Assembly (NCBI GenBank): GCA_020543525.1
Contig: JAHYIO010000041.1
Coordinates: 1 to 32,568 of the forward strand
Origin: Coriolopsis trogii
Lineage: Eukaryota; Basidiomycota; Agaricomycetes; Polyporales; Polyporaceae
Length of the DNA: 32,568 bases
Direction of reading: 5' to 3'
In this document: piece by piece, positions 1 to 10,301 of the stretch
Position numbering within the stretch: the stretch's first letter is position 1
Layout of the letters: each line of letters begins with the position of its first letter
Notes under the pieces: generated by a model
Database searches by the model: none
The model's input: only the letters and a program-made list of their open reading frames with translations
What the model was told of the DNA's origin: nothing
Program-made: the position numbers and the translations under genes

Positions 1-390
1 ACCAATCCGCGAAATCTTGTTTTGGGCAGAACCTATGTGAGCCGTCGGCATACTGGTGCAATCAACTCGAAAGACGTGGTGAGTGCTATTGCCGACTGGA
101 CCCCCACTCCTGCGACACGGACCGCCAGCTAACCCCTCCTCTGGGCCGTTGGACAAGGGTGAAAGCAATACGTTAGGGTGGAAGGTTGCTACTAATTACA
201 CTAGCGACCGTCAGCATGATTTCCACGCGCTTTTGCTCTCGACTCACATGTATCCCGTTATCTTCTTCGAATCTGTAGCACCACTCATCTCTGTTGCCAT
301 TCGAACGGTCAGGATGTCCACTAACCGCGATGAAGTCGTCGATCTCGATTGAACATGAGGCTGTCGGCGAGGCTTTCATAGTAGCCGCCG
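1..390. other. Intergenic, nothing recognised
   Basis: No convincing coding signal, RNA gene or repeat is visible. Short open frames exist on both strands but none has a recognisable motif or splice structure. The 3' part is presumably upstream sequence of the gene starting at 530. Confidence 0.5.
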
Positions 391-400
391 GTATATATGT
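391..400 (+). promoter_or_regulatory. TATA-like box
   Basis: The string gtatatatgt lies about 130 bp upstream of the ATG at 530, followed by a pyrimidine-rich stretch. Its position suits a core promoter for the downstream gene. This is inferred from sequence and spacing only. Confidence 0.4.
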
Positions 401-529
401 GCCGCGCTCACGGCGCCTGTCTCCTTGTCCTTTCGTCTCGCCTACTCACCTCCCAAGAGTCGTCCGAAAGGTGTGCTGCCTTTGTCCTTGCCCTATACCG
501 ACACTCATCTTTTGCAGAACTGTTCAGTC

Positions 530-1632
530 ATGCGATACATAACCGCTGCCATTGCGATTGTGCTCGCCGCCATTGCGTTGCCTTTGTTCCCCCTGCTCTC
601 ACCATATGCGACATTCCTGTCCTCTGTTGACGAACTACACTTGGACCTTGACCATCCTCACATTAAGGAAGCAGAAGCCAGCATGAAAGCGGCGATCATC
701 GCAGTCTTCTGTCTTCCCTGGCCTCTCTCCACTATCCCCTTTATGTGCATTCCGTCCGTACCCACCAATGGCACCTTTCCCGACGTCCTCAGTGTCCATC
801 GCACTTACATCGAGGAGTGTTCCGCCGCCGCTCCTTCTCCGGATACGATCGCATCCATCCTTGGAGTCGCCCAGGCCGCCGACTTCGCCTTAGCCGTCGA
901 TGACTATATCCTTCTCGCAGAGGACGGTTCTCTGAGCATCCGCGGCGTCGGCGACGTTTTACTCCTTGTGCAGATAATAACCAAGACGTCGCGCTTGTTG
1001 GCTCTGGAGATGTACCGTCTCATCGCTCACATTGAACTCAGCGCGCAGAGGTATGTCCATCCCCGCTTAGCCGAGGTTATTGACAGCTCATGCCTCTTTT
1101 GCGACAGGCTCATGCTGATCTATCGCATCTCTGCGATGGCCATGTCAGCTCTGGAACCCGCGCAAACACTGATTGGTCGCTTCACTCTGTACTTCGAGCC
1201 CGTTGTGGCTGTCTCCTCTTCCGCCTCTCAGAGCTCTGCCTACCATGTCGAAACGGCGAGGCAGCGCGTGTATACCACCGCTGTGCACCTCTCGGCCTTG
1301 TTGAGAGCGATCACGGAAGGATCCGATCTGCACACGCAATGCCAGAAAGTCAAATTCATGGATGCATGTACCGGAATCCAGCCGTTGTTCCAGGCAGAAT
1401 CCTCCCTCAATTATCTCTTGACGACCATGGAGACCCTTAAGGTTGCGTTGGATTCCGGGGAGACGTACTGGAATCGGTATGTCATGTCGGGAGAGCTACC
1501 AGGCAGGATCTCACTGCGACCAAGGCAACAATAGGCTTGTCCTTGGACATTCTCGAGGATCGTCTGTTGATGGTCCGCGCTGTGCGCGAGGCTGTTGCAG
1601 AGACGTTGGAAGCGGCGGATTTGTTGGATTAG
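530..1632 (+). CDS. Hypothetical protein with N-terminal hydrophobic anchor
   Basis: I do not recognise the family. The ATG at 530 is preferred to an upstream in-frame codon because the protein then opens with a hydrophobic segment (residues about 4-30, rich in Ala, Ile, Leu) that could be a signal anchor. The rest looks mostly helical. Proposed exons are 530-1050, 1108-1476 and 1503-1632, giving 339 aa. Intron 1051-1107 is 57 nt, so it keeps frame and could be retained. The last junction is needed because the frame shifts near 1476. The GTATGT donor at 1477 and the AG at 1502 make an intron of only 26 nt; an alternative donor at 1465 makes it 38 nt and keeps the same frame. A further in-frame candidate intron is 745-792. 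A secreted or membrane-anchored orphan is the best description. Confidence 0.6.
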
Positions 1633-2329
1633 TAACCGATTGATTGTAACACATTTGTACCAGGAGAATGTTGAGTTGGTGTACCGTCTTGATATCGAGG
1701 CGCGGGGCACGTAGAGACGGACGAATAATGGAAATTGGTCGTAGCAAGGGGTCTCCGACGGCGACAGGCCTCCTAAAAAGTACCCGGGCAAAAAACACGT
1801 GATGCTCGGCGCTGTCCCTGCGGACGCGGACATAGGAATCGTGGCTTATTCGCGATCTTATGTCTCGTTCAGTTATGAGTCACGACAGATTGTGCTGTTA
1901 GACTTCTGAATACCACTCGCCGTTTCGTCGCCCTTCCCAACCTGCTTTGCGGCTACGAAGTATGTACGGACATCGCAGGAGTGGGCCACATTCCGGAGGC
2001 AACCTTGGGTTGAGCATGCGATTGGTATGTCTCAACTGCACGTCCATACTCACCGTCGCGATACTGATGGGCTGTATGTTTATCTTCCGACACAGGCATG
2101 AGGCGCACGGGGCCTTCCTCGTGAATAGTGAATACTGATAGCTTGTTGGTGAGTGCCAGCTCATCCCGCATTGTTCTGCATGTCTTGTAGTGAGTATGCT
2201 TGCCTGTTATTGTACGGTCCCGCGAACGTGTTAAAACCCGGAATCCTTCAAGTCCTGCTTAGGTTGAGGTATCAGGAAGGGTGTCTCGCTCATGGCGAGA
2301 ACATCATCCGCCAATTGAGAGGTGAGTAT
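1633..2329. other. Intergenic or unreadable relic
   Basis: Small open frames only. This could contain the eroded 5' third of the eEF2 relic that begins just downstream, but I could not align the first P-loop (HVDHGKST-type) region of eEF2 to it. Confidence 0.4.
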
Positions 2330-4125
2330 GTTCCGATTCCGACTAGAGGACAATTGAAGAGTCGGACCGTCCCAGAGGAAACATGTCCGTTCTCACAACG
2401 ACTCCCGACGCCACGCTCAAGGGGCCATAGTCGAGGGTGAATCAGGTCAACTCGGTCCAGGCAAAAGAGCGCACTGGCATAATCAGGTGGGCCTTCTCGT
2501 CATCTACAAGGTCGACCGTGCTCTCATTGAACTTCCGGTTACGAATGAGAACCTTTTCCAGTCGTGCTCTCGTACTGTTCAATCCGTCAACTTCATCATC
2601 TCGCCATCATCTCGACCTAACACCATGCCGCTCCTGGTGACGTCCAGCTTTGCCCCGAATTGGGTACCGTCGCCCTCGGTCCCGGTCTTCACGGATAGAT
2701 TTTCGTTCTCCTTCAGCTTGCTGCCCGTTACTCCAGGATGTTTGTTGGAATGTTCGTTGTGGACAAGGATCAGATGTTGAGGCCCCGGGGTAACCCTCCC
2801 GAAGACGAAATGAACGATAGAGTGTCGACGCCGATGGTAAGCCTCTTGAGCGTGCCAACACGTTCGTTTTCGACACTATCTCAAACATCTGAGATGCCAT
2901 CAGAACTATACGAAGGACGAGGTCTTCAAGATCTGCGAGAAGCTCGACATCAAGCTCGCTTAGGACGAGCGCGACCTCGAGGGTAGTGTCGCGGATGACT
3001 CCCTTTTGCAGATGATCGTCATCCGCCTCTACTCTCTCGCCAGCGCCAGTGGTGTCGTCTCGAGACCCTCTACGAGAGTTCTATGGACGAGTCTGCCGTG
3101 AGTGTTATCTCAACGATGCCCATCTTCTGCTACATACTTTGTATACGGGTCGCTTCAACGCTTTCGGTTGTGTCTTCTCTGGTCTCGTCTGTGCTTGTCC
3201 CAAGATCCGTATCCAAGGCCCAACTACGTTCCCGGAAAGAAGGACGACCTGTTCGTCAAGTCCATTTAGCATCCCGTGCTCATGATGGGTCGTTATGTTG
3301 AGCCCATTGACATCTATCGTTTGCGCCATTCTACAGCATCTCAGCACCACGTAGAATGTATCAGGCATACCACCTCGAGCATTCATCACGCATAGGACGT
3401 ATCAAGGGCGTTCCGTGGCGCGATTCTGCCTATCGTCGTGGCCCACGCTGCTGGGCTTTTGGCCTCGCTCTGGTCAGCCGATGTGCAAGACGCATCAACT
3501 GGAGTAACTCGTGCATCTCAACTTGGCGCACTACGCGTCCAATCTCAGATACACACACCGTAATTGTAAGGCTTTGTCTGCGATCTACTGGCGTCTTCTG
3601 ACTTGTGGGCTGGACAGGCGGGCGGAGACATCAAGAACAGTTCACATCCCGCATGATAGACGGACACGACGCGCTGGAATGTTGGAAGATAATCATTCGG
3701 CCCGTAATGAAGAGGTCAAGAAGCTCAAGCCCAGCCACATGAATGACTCGAGCGCCGACCCGATGCCCCATTCGGCTCCTAACCTGTTCGCTCCGTCGAC
3801 TATACACCGGTTGCACACCGACCACAGTGCGAGTCAGTGAGCTCATTCAAGCGCGTCGCCTGCGAGAAGCTCTTCCAGGGCGACCTGGTTCAGCGCGTGA
3901 AAGGTGAAGCACCGTCCGTCATTGGCCTCGGGAGGTGGAGACCGATATTTACAAGGTGCGTCCTGACCCCCATCATGCTCTTCGTGCTGCATCGCTCGTC
4001 TGCTCTGCACCCCATTCGCGCTCGCGAGCATTGATGTCTATGTGACAGTCCGTTGCCTGTTAAGGCCGGTCGCGCCTTGAAGTTGCAGAATAAGCACAAT
4101 TATTCGTTTCCATCAAGAGTATCCA
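2330..4125 (+). pseudogene. eEF2: eEF2 (elongation factor 2) pseudogene, 5' part
   Basis: eEF2 is the ribosomal translocase GTPase; this copy is dead. Recognisable stretches occur in eEF2 order but in changing frames. The G4 region is at about 2500-2530, with NKVDRAL changed to YKVDRAL. DVQ..GTVAFG-like sequence lies around 2640-2690, and DADGKPLERA-like sequence at about 2828-2860. KLDIKLA-DERDLEG (about 2940-2985) has a TAG at 2961 where Gln is expected. MDESA is near 3083. GRF.AFG.VFSG and KIRIQGP lie at about 3150-3225. GKKDDLFVKSI is followed by a TAG at 3267, again at a Gln position, and then by LMMGRYVEPID. The relic ends at QNKHN (4086-4100). The stretch 3450-4030 aligns poorly. No open frame covers more than a small part of the protein, so it cannot encode eEF2. 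It continues at 6305 after an insertion. Confidence 0.9.
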
Positions 4126-4199
4126 TGTCACAGGCGATGGTTCCCACCCCGCACCTCCTCTCTGACCTCCTCCGCCCGTCATTCGCGCTCGAGCAGACA

Positions 4200-5650
4200 A
4201 CCGTCCAGTGGCAGGGGAAACGAAGGCGACGTGGAAGAAAGCAACGACGACGACGACAGCGACGACGAAGGCACTGATATCTTCTATCCCCCGATCATCC
4301 CTCGCTTCTTCTCCCCGTATTTCTCGCGTCTCTGGAGCTCTCCTTGAACCTCAAGCTCTTGCATCCGCTCTCTTGCCCTTGCATCAGGACACGAGATCCG
4401 CGTCCATGCAAAAGCCTGTGCCGCCCGATGACGACACCGCCTCCGTCTCGCGCACTCCATCCAACTCGTCCATATCATCTGCGGCTTCTTCGACCAGCGG
4501 CGGGGGCGACGAGATCTTCTCGGCTCCCTCGGTGACCACGTCAACACGACCTACGACTGCAGCTGGTTCTGAACGAAGTAGCAAGCCACCGTCGGACTCG
4601 GTTGAGACCATCACTGTAGCCTCCAGTACGAGATCACGCGCAAAGGCTGCAGGCTCGACCTCATCGTCACGCCTATCCGGAAGCAGGCCTTAGAGGATGC
4701 GAAGAAGTTGACCTACACTGACGGGGACTGGGCCCAAGACTTACGGTGGCTTTCGCCCCCGAAGATGCCGGCTGCACATGCTGCAGGCCAAAGTCGCAAG
4801 CGCTCACGGACACTCCCCCCAGACGTTCAAGTCGGCATCCCGCCACCCGACAGTACCCCCACCGACAGCAGACGACCGCGCCCAGGCGGCAAGGGAGACC
4901 GAAAGGGCAAGCGCAAACGGAATTCGTGCGGCCGGATGTCCGTACTGTGGGAGGTAGACGACAGCGAAGAGTGCAGCACCGAAGTTAGCAGCACAGAAGT
5001 CAGTCGTTCGACCACGCCCATACCCGAGACTCCTCCGCACTCCCTGTCTACGTCCCCTCTCGCGAAAGTGGGCACGCTCCCAGGCAAACCCGATTTGATA
5101 GAGGAGAACACGCCGTCCGAATCGACACAACCGGAAAGTACCCCAGACGCACGTTTGCAAAAGTACGCGCGAGGCCACCGACGTACTCTGTCAACAGTAT
5201 CATCCCTTTTCCGGCCTGAGGGCACTGCCTCGTCCAACGCTCATCTCCCTACTCATCCGCTTCCCAATCCGTCGCATCGACATCGACAAGCGCACCTGCA
5301 AATGGCTATTCCGGCCTCACCTTCCTCATGCCGGCTACTCGAACGCGAAAGGGAAGGCGAGCGCGGAAGGGCCATTTCCACTGCCGTTCTGCGACGGCTC
5401 CTCTGCACTACTGTCCGGCACCGGACCGACCGGCCAATGCGGGAGGGAGCACGTCGACAAACGTCCGAATCGCGCGGCGCGCAGGGACACCGCACAGAGG
5501 GAGCAGAGCAAGCTCCTCTATGGTCCGTGGTGCAGGAGCGAGCGGTGAATGCGCGTGGGGGAACGCCCCAATTGACTACGCAGATGAGTATGTTGTCGCG
5601 GAGGAAACAAGGTAGCCGTGCGCGCGCGAGGTTGAGGGACGCGGTGCACA
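4200..5650 (+). pseudogene. Fragment of a Ser/Thr/Pro-rich orphan gene
   Basis: No known domain is visible. Successive frames show coding-like composition: an acidic run near 4228-4265, a Ser/Thr-rich open frame over about 4208-4693, then a long open frame at 4708-5751. That frame holds a Lys/Arg-rich patch followed by a CGRMSVLWEVDDSEE-like segment (about 4928-4973). Around 5240-5300 the natural-looking Ser/Ala-rich frame switches without plausible splice sites, which suggests indels. The reading frame around 4600-4720 also alternates. I read this as a decayed piece of a disordered, perhaps nuclear, protein carried in the insertion, not as a working gene. An intact multi-exon gene is less likely but not excluded. 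Confidence 0.4.
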
Positions 5651-5689
5651 CGGTGACGTTTCACAACGATGAACTCAGCAAGTGCTCAA

Positions 5690-6262
5690 AATTCAGCTTA
5701 CGTTTCTCGTTCTTGCCACACGCATGCATTGCATCACAACGCATGTCGTAGTGGCACGCCCAAAGCCTGAAGTACGAAGAGTAGCATACATTCTTCTTTT
5801 CCACAGCCCGACAACCCACTCGCCTCTCTTGCACACCTCTTCTCACACCGCCCAACCGCACTCGATAACCTTTCCCACAAAACTCCGCCCCGGTATGAGA
5901 CCCGCCTTCCCGCCTCCCACACCTTTGCCGCCGCCTCCCACCGTCCCGCCGTTACCGCTCATGCCAGACTTGTCGTGGACGATGAGGGAGTCAAGCGTCA
6001 CCAGACCCACGGCGTGGACTTGAACGAGAACGTGGTTTTCTGGGGCATACGACGGCGGAGCGACGTGCGCCGTGAACGCAACGGGCAGCGGCAGGGTGCC
6101 CTGCAGATGCACAGGCGTCGCGTTTTCCCGCTTTTTGGACTTGAGGTTGAGGGTGAACGAGCGGCCAAGTGAGAATGGGAAAGGTTTGCGCCGCTTCGCG
6201 CCTCCTGGTGCCGTCGCGTGGGACACGGTGGCGGCGACCCCACGGATGACTTCGATGGTGAC
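5690..6262 (-). pseudogene. Alcohol dehydrogenase-like (MDR/GroES-like) gene fragment
   Basis: The minus strand reads from an ATG at 6262 through a basic stretch and then a classic GroES-like start of the medium-chain dehydrogenase/reductase superfamily: ENHVLVQVHAVGL (about 5995-6035), a Gly-rich linker, and then IPGRSFVGKVIECGW near 5855-5900. A TGA follows almost at once where Arg is usual. Beyond it the expected RGEWVVGL sequence continues in frame and is then lost. Only the first 150 or so residues of what is normally a protein of 350-450 residues are present. The NAD(P)-binding Rossmann domain is missing. Fungal relatives are oxidoreductases or AST1-like proteins; this fragment cannot be active. 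Confidence 0.75.
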
Positions 6263-6304
6263 CATGCTGCTCTGCGCGACGCCTGCGCGCACTAGATCGA
6301 CATG

Positions 6305-7060
6305 GCTGTACGCGCGAAACCGCAGCCCATTGACGAGTGCCTCACTCTGGCCATCGAATCCGGCAAGATCAACGCGCGCGGGAATCACAGAGCCCGTGCC
6401 CTTGTCCTCGCCGACGAGTTCGGCTGGTACGTCACCGATGCCTGGTGTCCCCCGACATAACTCCCTCGTCGATGTCACCAAGGGTGTGCAGTACGTCAGC
6501 GACCCAAGGATTTGTGCGTTCCTGCGTTCCAGTCGGCGACGAAGGAGGGTGTCCGCTGAGGAGAACATGCGTAGTGTCCGTGTGAACATCCTCGATGTCA
6601 CGGTAGGTTTATTGACGAATTTCTAGGGTTGAGGATCGCCGGCTAATACCATCTCCATGCTGTGCAATTCACCGTGGTGGAGGACGAATCATCCTTACGT
6701 GCCGTCGTGTCATCTACGCCGCGTGCGTGCTCGCAGAGCCTTCCCTCCAGGAGTCGATCTATACCTCGGTGCGTATTACGTCTCGAGCTTACTGTGATCT
6801 CCTGCTGATCAATTTGATTACTCGATACTCGATGTCCAATACCCAGAAAACGTCATTGGTGGTATCTACTCGGTGCTCAACGAGCGCTGTGGAGCTTCCC
6901 TTGCACGTCCGCGCACCTCAGAAGATATACCCCCTGTCCCTATGTTGCCCAAACGGAGTCTATCGCGGAGCTCCATGGTTTCTTCTCGCTCCTTGTCACC
7001 TGTACCATTCTCCGCTCCCATTGTTCAGTCATCGACTACCGCATACTCCTTGCATCGCCC
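6305..7060 (+). pseudogene. eEF2: eEF2 pseudogene, 3' part
   Basis: The alignment to eEF2 resumes with [14 protein letters not shown] (about 6330-6375), [12 protein letters not shown] (6400-6430), VDVTKGVQY (about 6469-6500), ATKEGV, EENMRSVRVNILDVT (6556-6602), the diphthamide loop HRGGGRII (about 6669-6692, modified His codon still present), CRRVIYAA, LAEPSLQES and PENVIGGIYSVLNER (6842-6887). Similarity fades by about 7060, before the conserved C-terminal tail. Two intron-like insertions remain, after ILDVT (starting GTAGGT at about 6603) and after the LQES region (starting GTGCGT at about 6770). The copy is therefore DNA-derived and not a retro-pseudogene. Frame changes and stops make it non-coding. 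Confidence 0.92.
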
Positions 7061-8089
7061 GCGGACACGGTCACATCATATCTCATACAATGAACCGACT
7101 CCGACGTCGTCGCTCATGCATGTGTCTGTTCACTGCGTTAAGTGCTCGTTTGATGCGGTCCCCGTCGTCTACTGACGATTCGTCGGCATATTTTCCAAGC
7201 TGAGTTCTACTTATCTCCTCGCACCATGTCCAAGAACATATCTAACCTGTCCGATCTTACTTGCGCCTCTTGACGTGCCATTCGATTACCCTAGGACACC
7301 CCATTCGGGTTAGACGCCGAAGCCGACGAATACACCCAACAATCGTGAGGCCGTCGCCACTCCCGCGTATCTCTGCTCACCTCGTCGAAACCTTCACACA
7401 TTTCCTTTTGGGCGCTGGCCATCCCTTTTAGTGGAGTTCTTGTGCTACCTTGCTCAGACGTCACTACGGTATATTGCTCTCTTACCATCCGTGGCTCACC
7501 ATTTGCTAACAGTATCGATGCATCAGCATCCGTCTCAGACGGCCTCCGCATCCAGCAATGTCGCATCGATGCGCTCTTAGAGGGCCTGGACGAACGCGCC
7601 AGCGGTCGCCAATCGTCCTGTACCTCAATGTGCATTATCTACTCGCCCGGGCCTCGATTGTGTCGTCTGCGTTGACTGAGCGTGACATTCGTCTCAGGTC
7701 CGGATTTGTTCCCCCTTATTACTGGCATGCTTACGACCGCGTTCGGGTTCTCCATCTTTCTTGGCTGACATCAAGGAATGGAATCGGCCTGCCAGTGTTG
7801 GACGAAGAGCCCGCACCTCATGCATTTCTACCTCGCGTACATCAACTACTCATCGCGGCGGATATGAGACTTCGTGTGGGTTCAGTATATACAGATTTGG
7901 CAATATTTGTGACGCAGTATGGACGATGCACGACATTGCTTTTGGTACGACTTTCGCATCGAGACTCTTGCCACGAATCGGCACACGACATGCATACCGA
8001 AACGTACCGTGAATGCCGTGTCACAATCGGAGAATATGCAAAATATTCCTCTTTTCGAACATGGGTTGAACATGCTTTGATCATCTTGT
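7061..8089. other. No recognisable gene
   Basis: About 1 kb with medium open frames (for example + 7558-8091) but no motif, family resemblance or convincing splice structure that I can name. It could be another eroded gene. I see no tRNA or inverted repeat. Confidence 0.4.
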
Positions 8090-8640
8090 AATACTTATTC
8101 AATGTTCTCATCGCAAACATACTAAGAATGTGTATATATAGCGCAAACTACTTGCACAATGTTCATACGATGTTCATCTAGGGTATATACCAGGAATATG
8201 TAGGATAATTGCACAATATCAACGTGGAAGACATAGATTACGACCATGGTGTTAATTTGTTGAAATTCCTCGGTATGTTTGCAGTCCAAACAGGGTGTAA
8301 ACATGGTTTGAGTATTGGCGGTAAATTGTGCAGAAATGTGCCTAGTATGGTACCGTGTTCTGACCATATTCCCACATGGACTAATTGGTAGACATATTAC
8401 ATATTCGCGCCATACTCCTGCCCTTATTATTGTAAGTAAGCATGCAGCAAACAGGCCCTATAATCAAAGAATACTTGCAATGTGAGCATTCAAAGAATAT
8501 CGGCATAATATCCCTCATTTTTGCCGTTCTTTTCTCAGCATACTCATGGCACAAAAATTCTGCGCATATAATTTCATTTCCAGGTATGTTCCCACAATGT
8601 TTATCCTGCAAACATTGGGAAATGCCCCTTGTGATACTCC
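8090..8640. other. AT-rich island with short recurring words
   Basis: Base composition drops sharply in GC relative to both flanks, and words such as ttgcacaat, tgttcat and tttgca..caaac recur imperfectly. No coding potential is apparent. It may be an old transposon remnant or a deaminated repeat lying just upstream of the + copy of the duplicated gene. Confidence 0.4.
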
Positions 8641-8699
8641 CATCTCTTCAATCCAAGTTGCACCATTCGTTACCTCTGGCGCAGTATTGTGACAAGACT

Positions 8700-9985
8700 C
8701 CCCCTATTTGGTCGTCAATATCGACCCTAGGCTTAGATGCAAACACCAACAAAGGTCTGGATCCCTCGGCCAGGTCGGTTTGCGGTGGTACAGATCGACC
8801 CCGAATGCACCTTGAAGCATTACGTTGATGATCCTGTGGCGATGGTGCTGAACTCGAGGCTTTGAACTTGACACCGAAGAAGTATCTCGTGAGGTTGGAA
8901 TGGGTGAGTTGCTACTGCATCCTTGTGCGTCGAGTAACTGATTCCCTCACGCGTCATGCAGCCTACACGTATACCTCTACCGTGGGCGCCCTACCACGGC
9001 TACGGGGTAGAACCTATCGCCCCCACACTGAGGCGCGAAGAGCCTCAACGACATATCACCTCAGACATGTGTTTGCCCATATTTCCCAACACCACACACC
9101 CGACAGGACGCGCCCCCTCTCCAAGTGGAAGGCGGCGCATTCCCTTTCTCTAATTGCTATCACTGGTACAAATACGCTCTATCCGTCAATGTGAAACCGA
9201 ATCCCGATGGGTTCGAGCACAATGGAGCTCTATATCTGACTGAGGAGTCGGCAGCAGACGTGCTTCGTTCCACTTACACTGATTCCGAGCATATAGCCGC
9301 GATTGAGGATGAAATTCATCTAGGTACACTAGTGCTCATATGTTCTCTCTTCTCCTATGCTTATATTGCGTCTGTAGGGAGGCATTCTGATGATGAAGTG
9401 TGCAGCGAATGTGGCGACCCAGATGATTTTCCCGATCGACCACTCGAGCCGCCGGAACTACGCCCCTTTGTAAATATGTGGCTTGAGCTGTCGGAACATC
9501 TTACGGAGGACACCATTCCTGACCCTGACGAACTATTCAAAGAAAGAGATGCTTTGCAATCGTACGTTGTTCATCTCGCATGGCTGATTTCGTACTAACG
9601 ATGTCTTCTACAAATAGCATTTACAACAGGCATATAGAACGGAACGGTGGGATCGAGGCTTACATGGAACATGCGATTGCACAAGAGAGACTGCAAGAAT
9701 CTCTAGCATTTGAGCGTGCACTTGAAGACAACAGGATCCGTTCCCATGATAAGAAAGAAGGGGCCGAGGACGGGAAGCTCGAAACTCGTACGTTGCAGAC
9801 TGCATCGAATTTGGCTCTTTACTCCGCTGAATCTGGTTCTGTAGGAATGGGCGCTGCTCCTCCCGTCTCCCGAAAGCGGCGTTTGTCCTTGTCAGATGTG
9901 CGCCGACGGATCAATGGCTTTCTTGTGGACGTGGCGCTCGCTGTTCACGATACCTTCGCGTGCTGCTGTCCTCTCCGCTAGTCAT
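8700..9985 (+). repeat. Left arm of inverted segmental duplication
   Basis: This segment matches the reverse complement of about 13311-14520 over all four exons and the intron positions of one gene. In the best 150 bp of exon 2 I count about 11 mismatches. Similarity starts some 30 bp upstream of the ATG and stops close to the stop codon. The arms are separated by about 3.3 kb. Confidence 0.9.
8737..9981 (+). pseudogene. Duplicated orphan gene, + copy (frameshifted in exons 1 and 2)
   Basis: The family is not recognised. Exons match the minus-strand copy: 8737-8903, 8962-9323, 9378-9561 and 9618-9981, with GT-AG introns of about 54-58 nt. The protein starts with a MQTPTKVWIPRPGRF-type segment, has an aromatic/Cys patch (FSNCYHWYKY), a DDEVCSEC motif in exon 3, and a C-terminal helical region ending in a short Cys cluster. 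Compared with the minus copy it carries 2 extra nt in exon 1 near 8847, which brings a TGA in about ten codons, and 1 extra nt near 9115 in exon 2. Exon 4 is longer than in the other copy because of additional residues in the middle. Splice sites are intact, so decay looks recent. Ancestral length would be near 357 aa. Confidence 0.82.
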
Positions 9986-10301
9986 ATCGCTCCTTCAGAT
10001 CCCTTTCATGCTATGCTATTGTTTTGCATCTCGTCTGTCACCCCACTCGTACCCGGGCACCTACTCAGCGGCCCATTTGCGACCCCACCATTGGTCCATC
10101 TTGTCCCTTCTACCATATGTTCTCCTCCTAGTCGCTTTTCTCATTAGCGCAAATTAGAAATATCGTGCTCTCTGACATACCACAATGTATCACTTATGGT
10201 TTGCGCATCATGTTGTCGTTCTCTGTTGCTGTGTGTACATACGATACAGCAAATAGGTCATCGGACCAAGACATAAATCTGCAAAAGCGTAATGATCGCA
10301 T
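9982..10301. other. Spacer between orphan copy and tRNA
   Basis: No feature recognised. It carries the 3' flank of the + orphan copy and upstream sequence of the tRNA. It is not part of the inverted duplication. Confidence 0.5.

Larger units (their letters stand above)
4126..6304. mobile_element. Chimeric insertion splitting the eEF2 relic
   Basis: The eEF2 alignment stops just after QNKHN...LYVK (about 4118) and resumes at the next residues, QPIDEE, at about 6305-6325. The roughly 2.2 kb between is therefore extra DNA. It holds two gene fragments unrelated to eEF2, on opposite strands. I see no clear terminal inverted repeats or long target duplication, although the short LYVK-coding stretch has a degenerate counterpart at both edges. 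Capture by a Helitron-like element or a rearrangement during double-strand break repair are both possible. The breakpoints are good to about 20 bp. Confidence 0.7.

Noticed and set aside
425..529. Upstream in-frame start of the first gene
   Set aside because: It would place the start within about 30 bp of the TATA-like box and bury the hydrophobic N-terminus; ATG 530 fits better.
4708..5751. 347-codon open frame as an intact gene
   Set aside because: It lies inside the insertion in the eEF2 relic. Its 3' third is Arg-rich and out of the natural-looking frame, so it was kept only as part of a fragment.
5843..6601. Full 252-codon minus frame as one protein
   Set aside because: Its first 100 codons are antisense to clear eEF2 sequence (6305-6601). 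Only the part below 6262 resembles a dehydrogenase.
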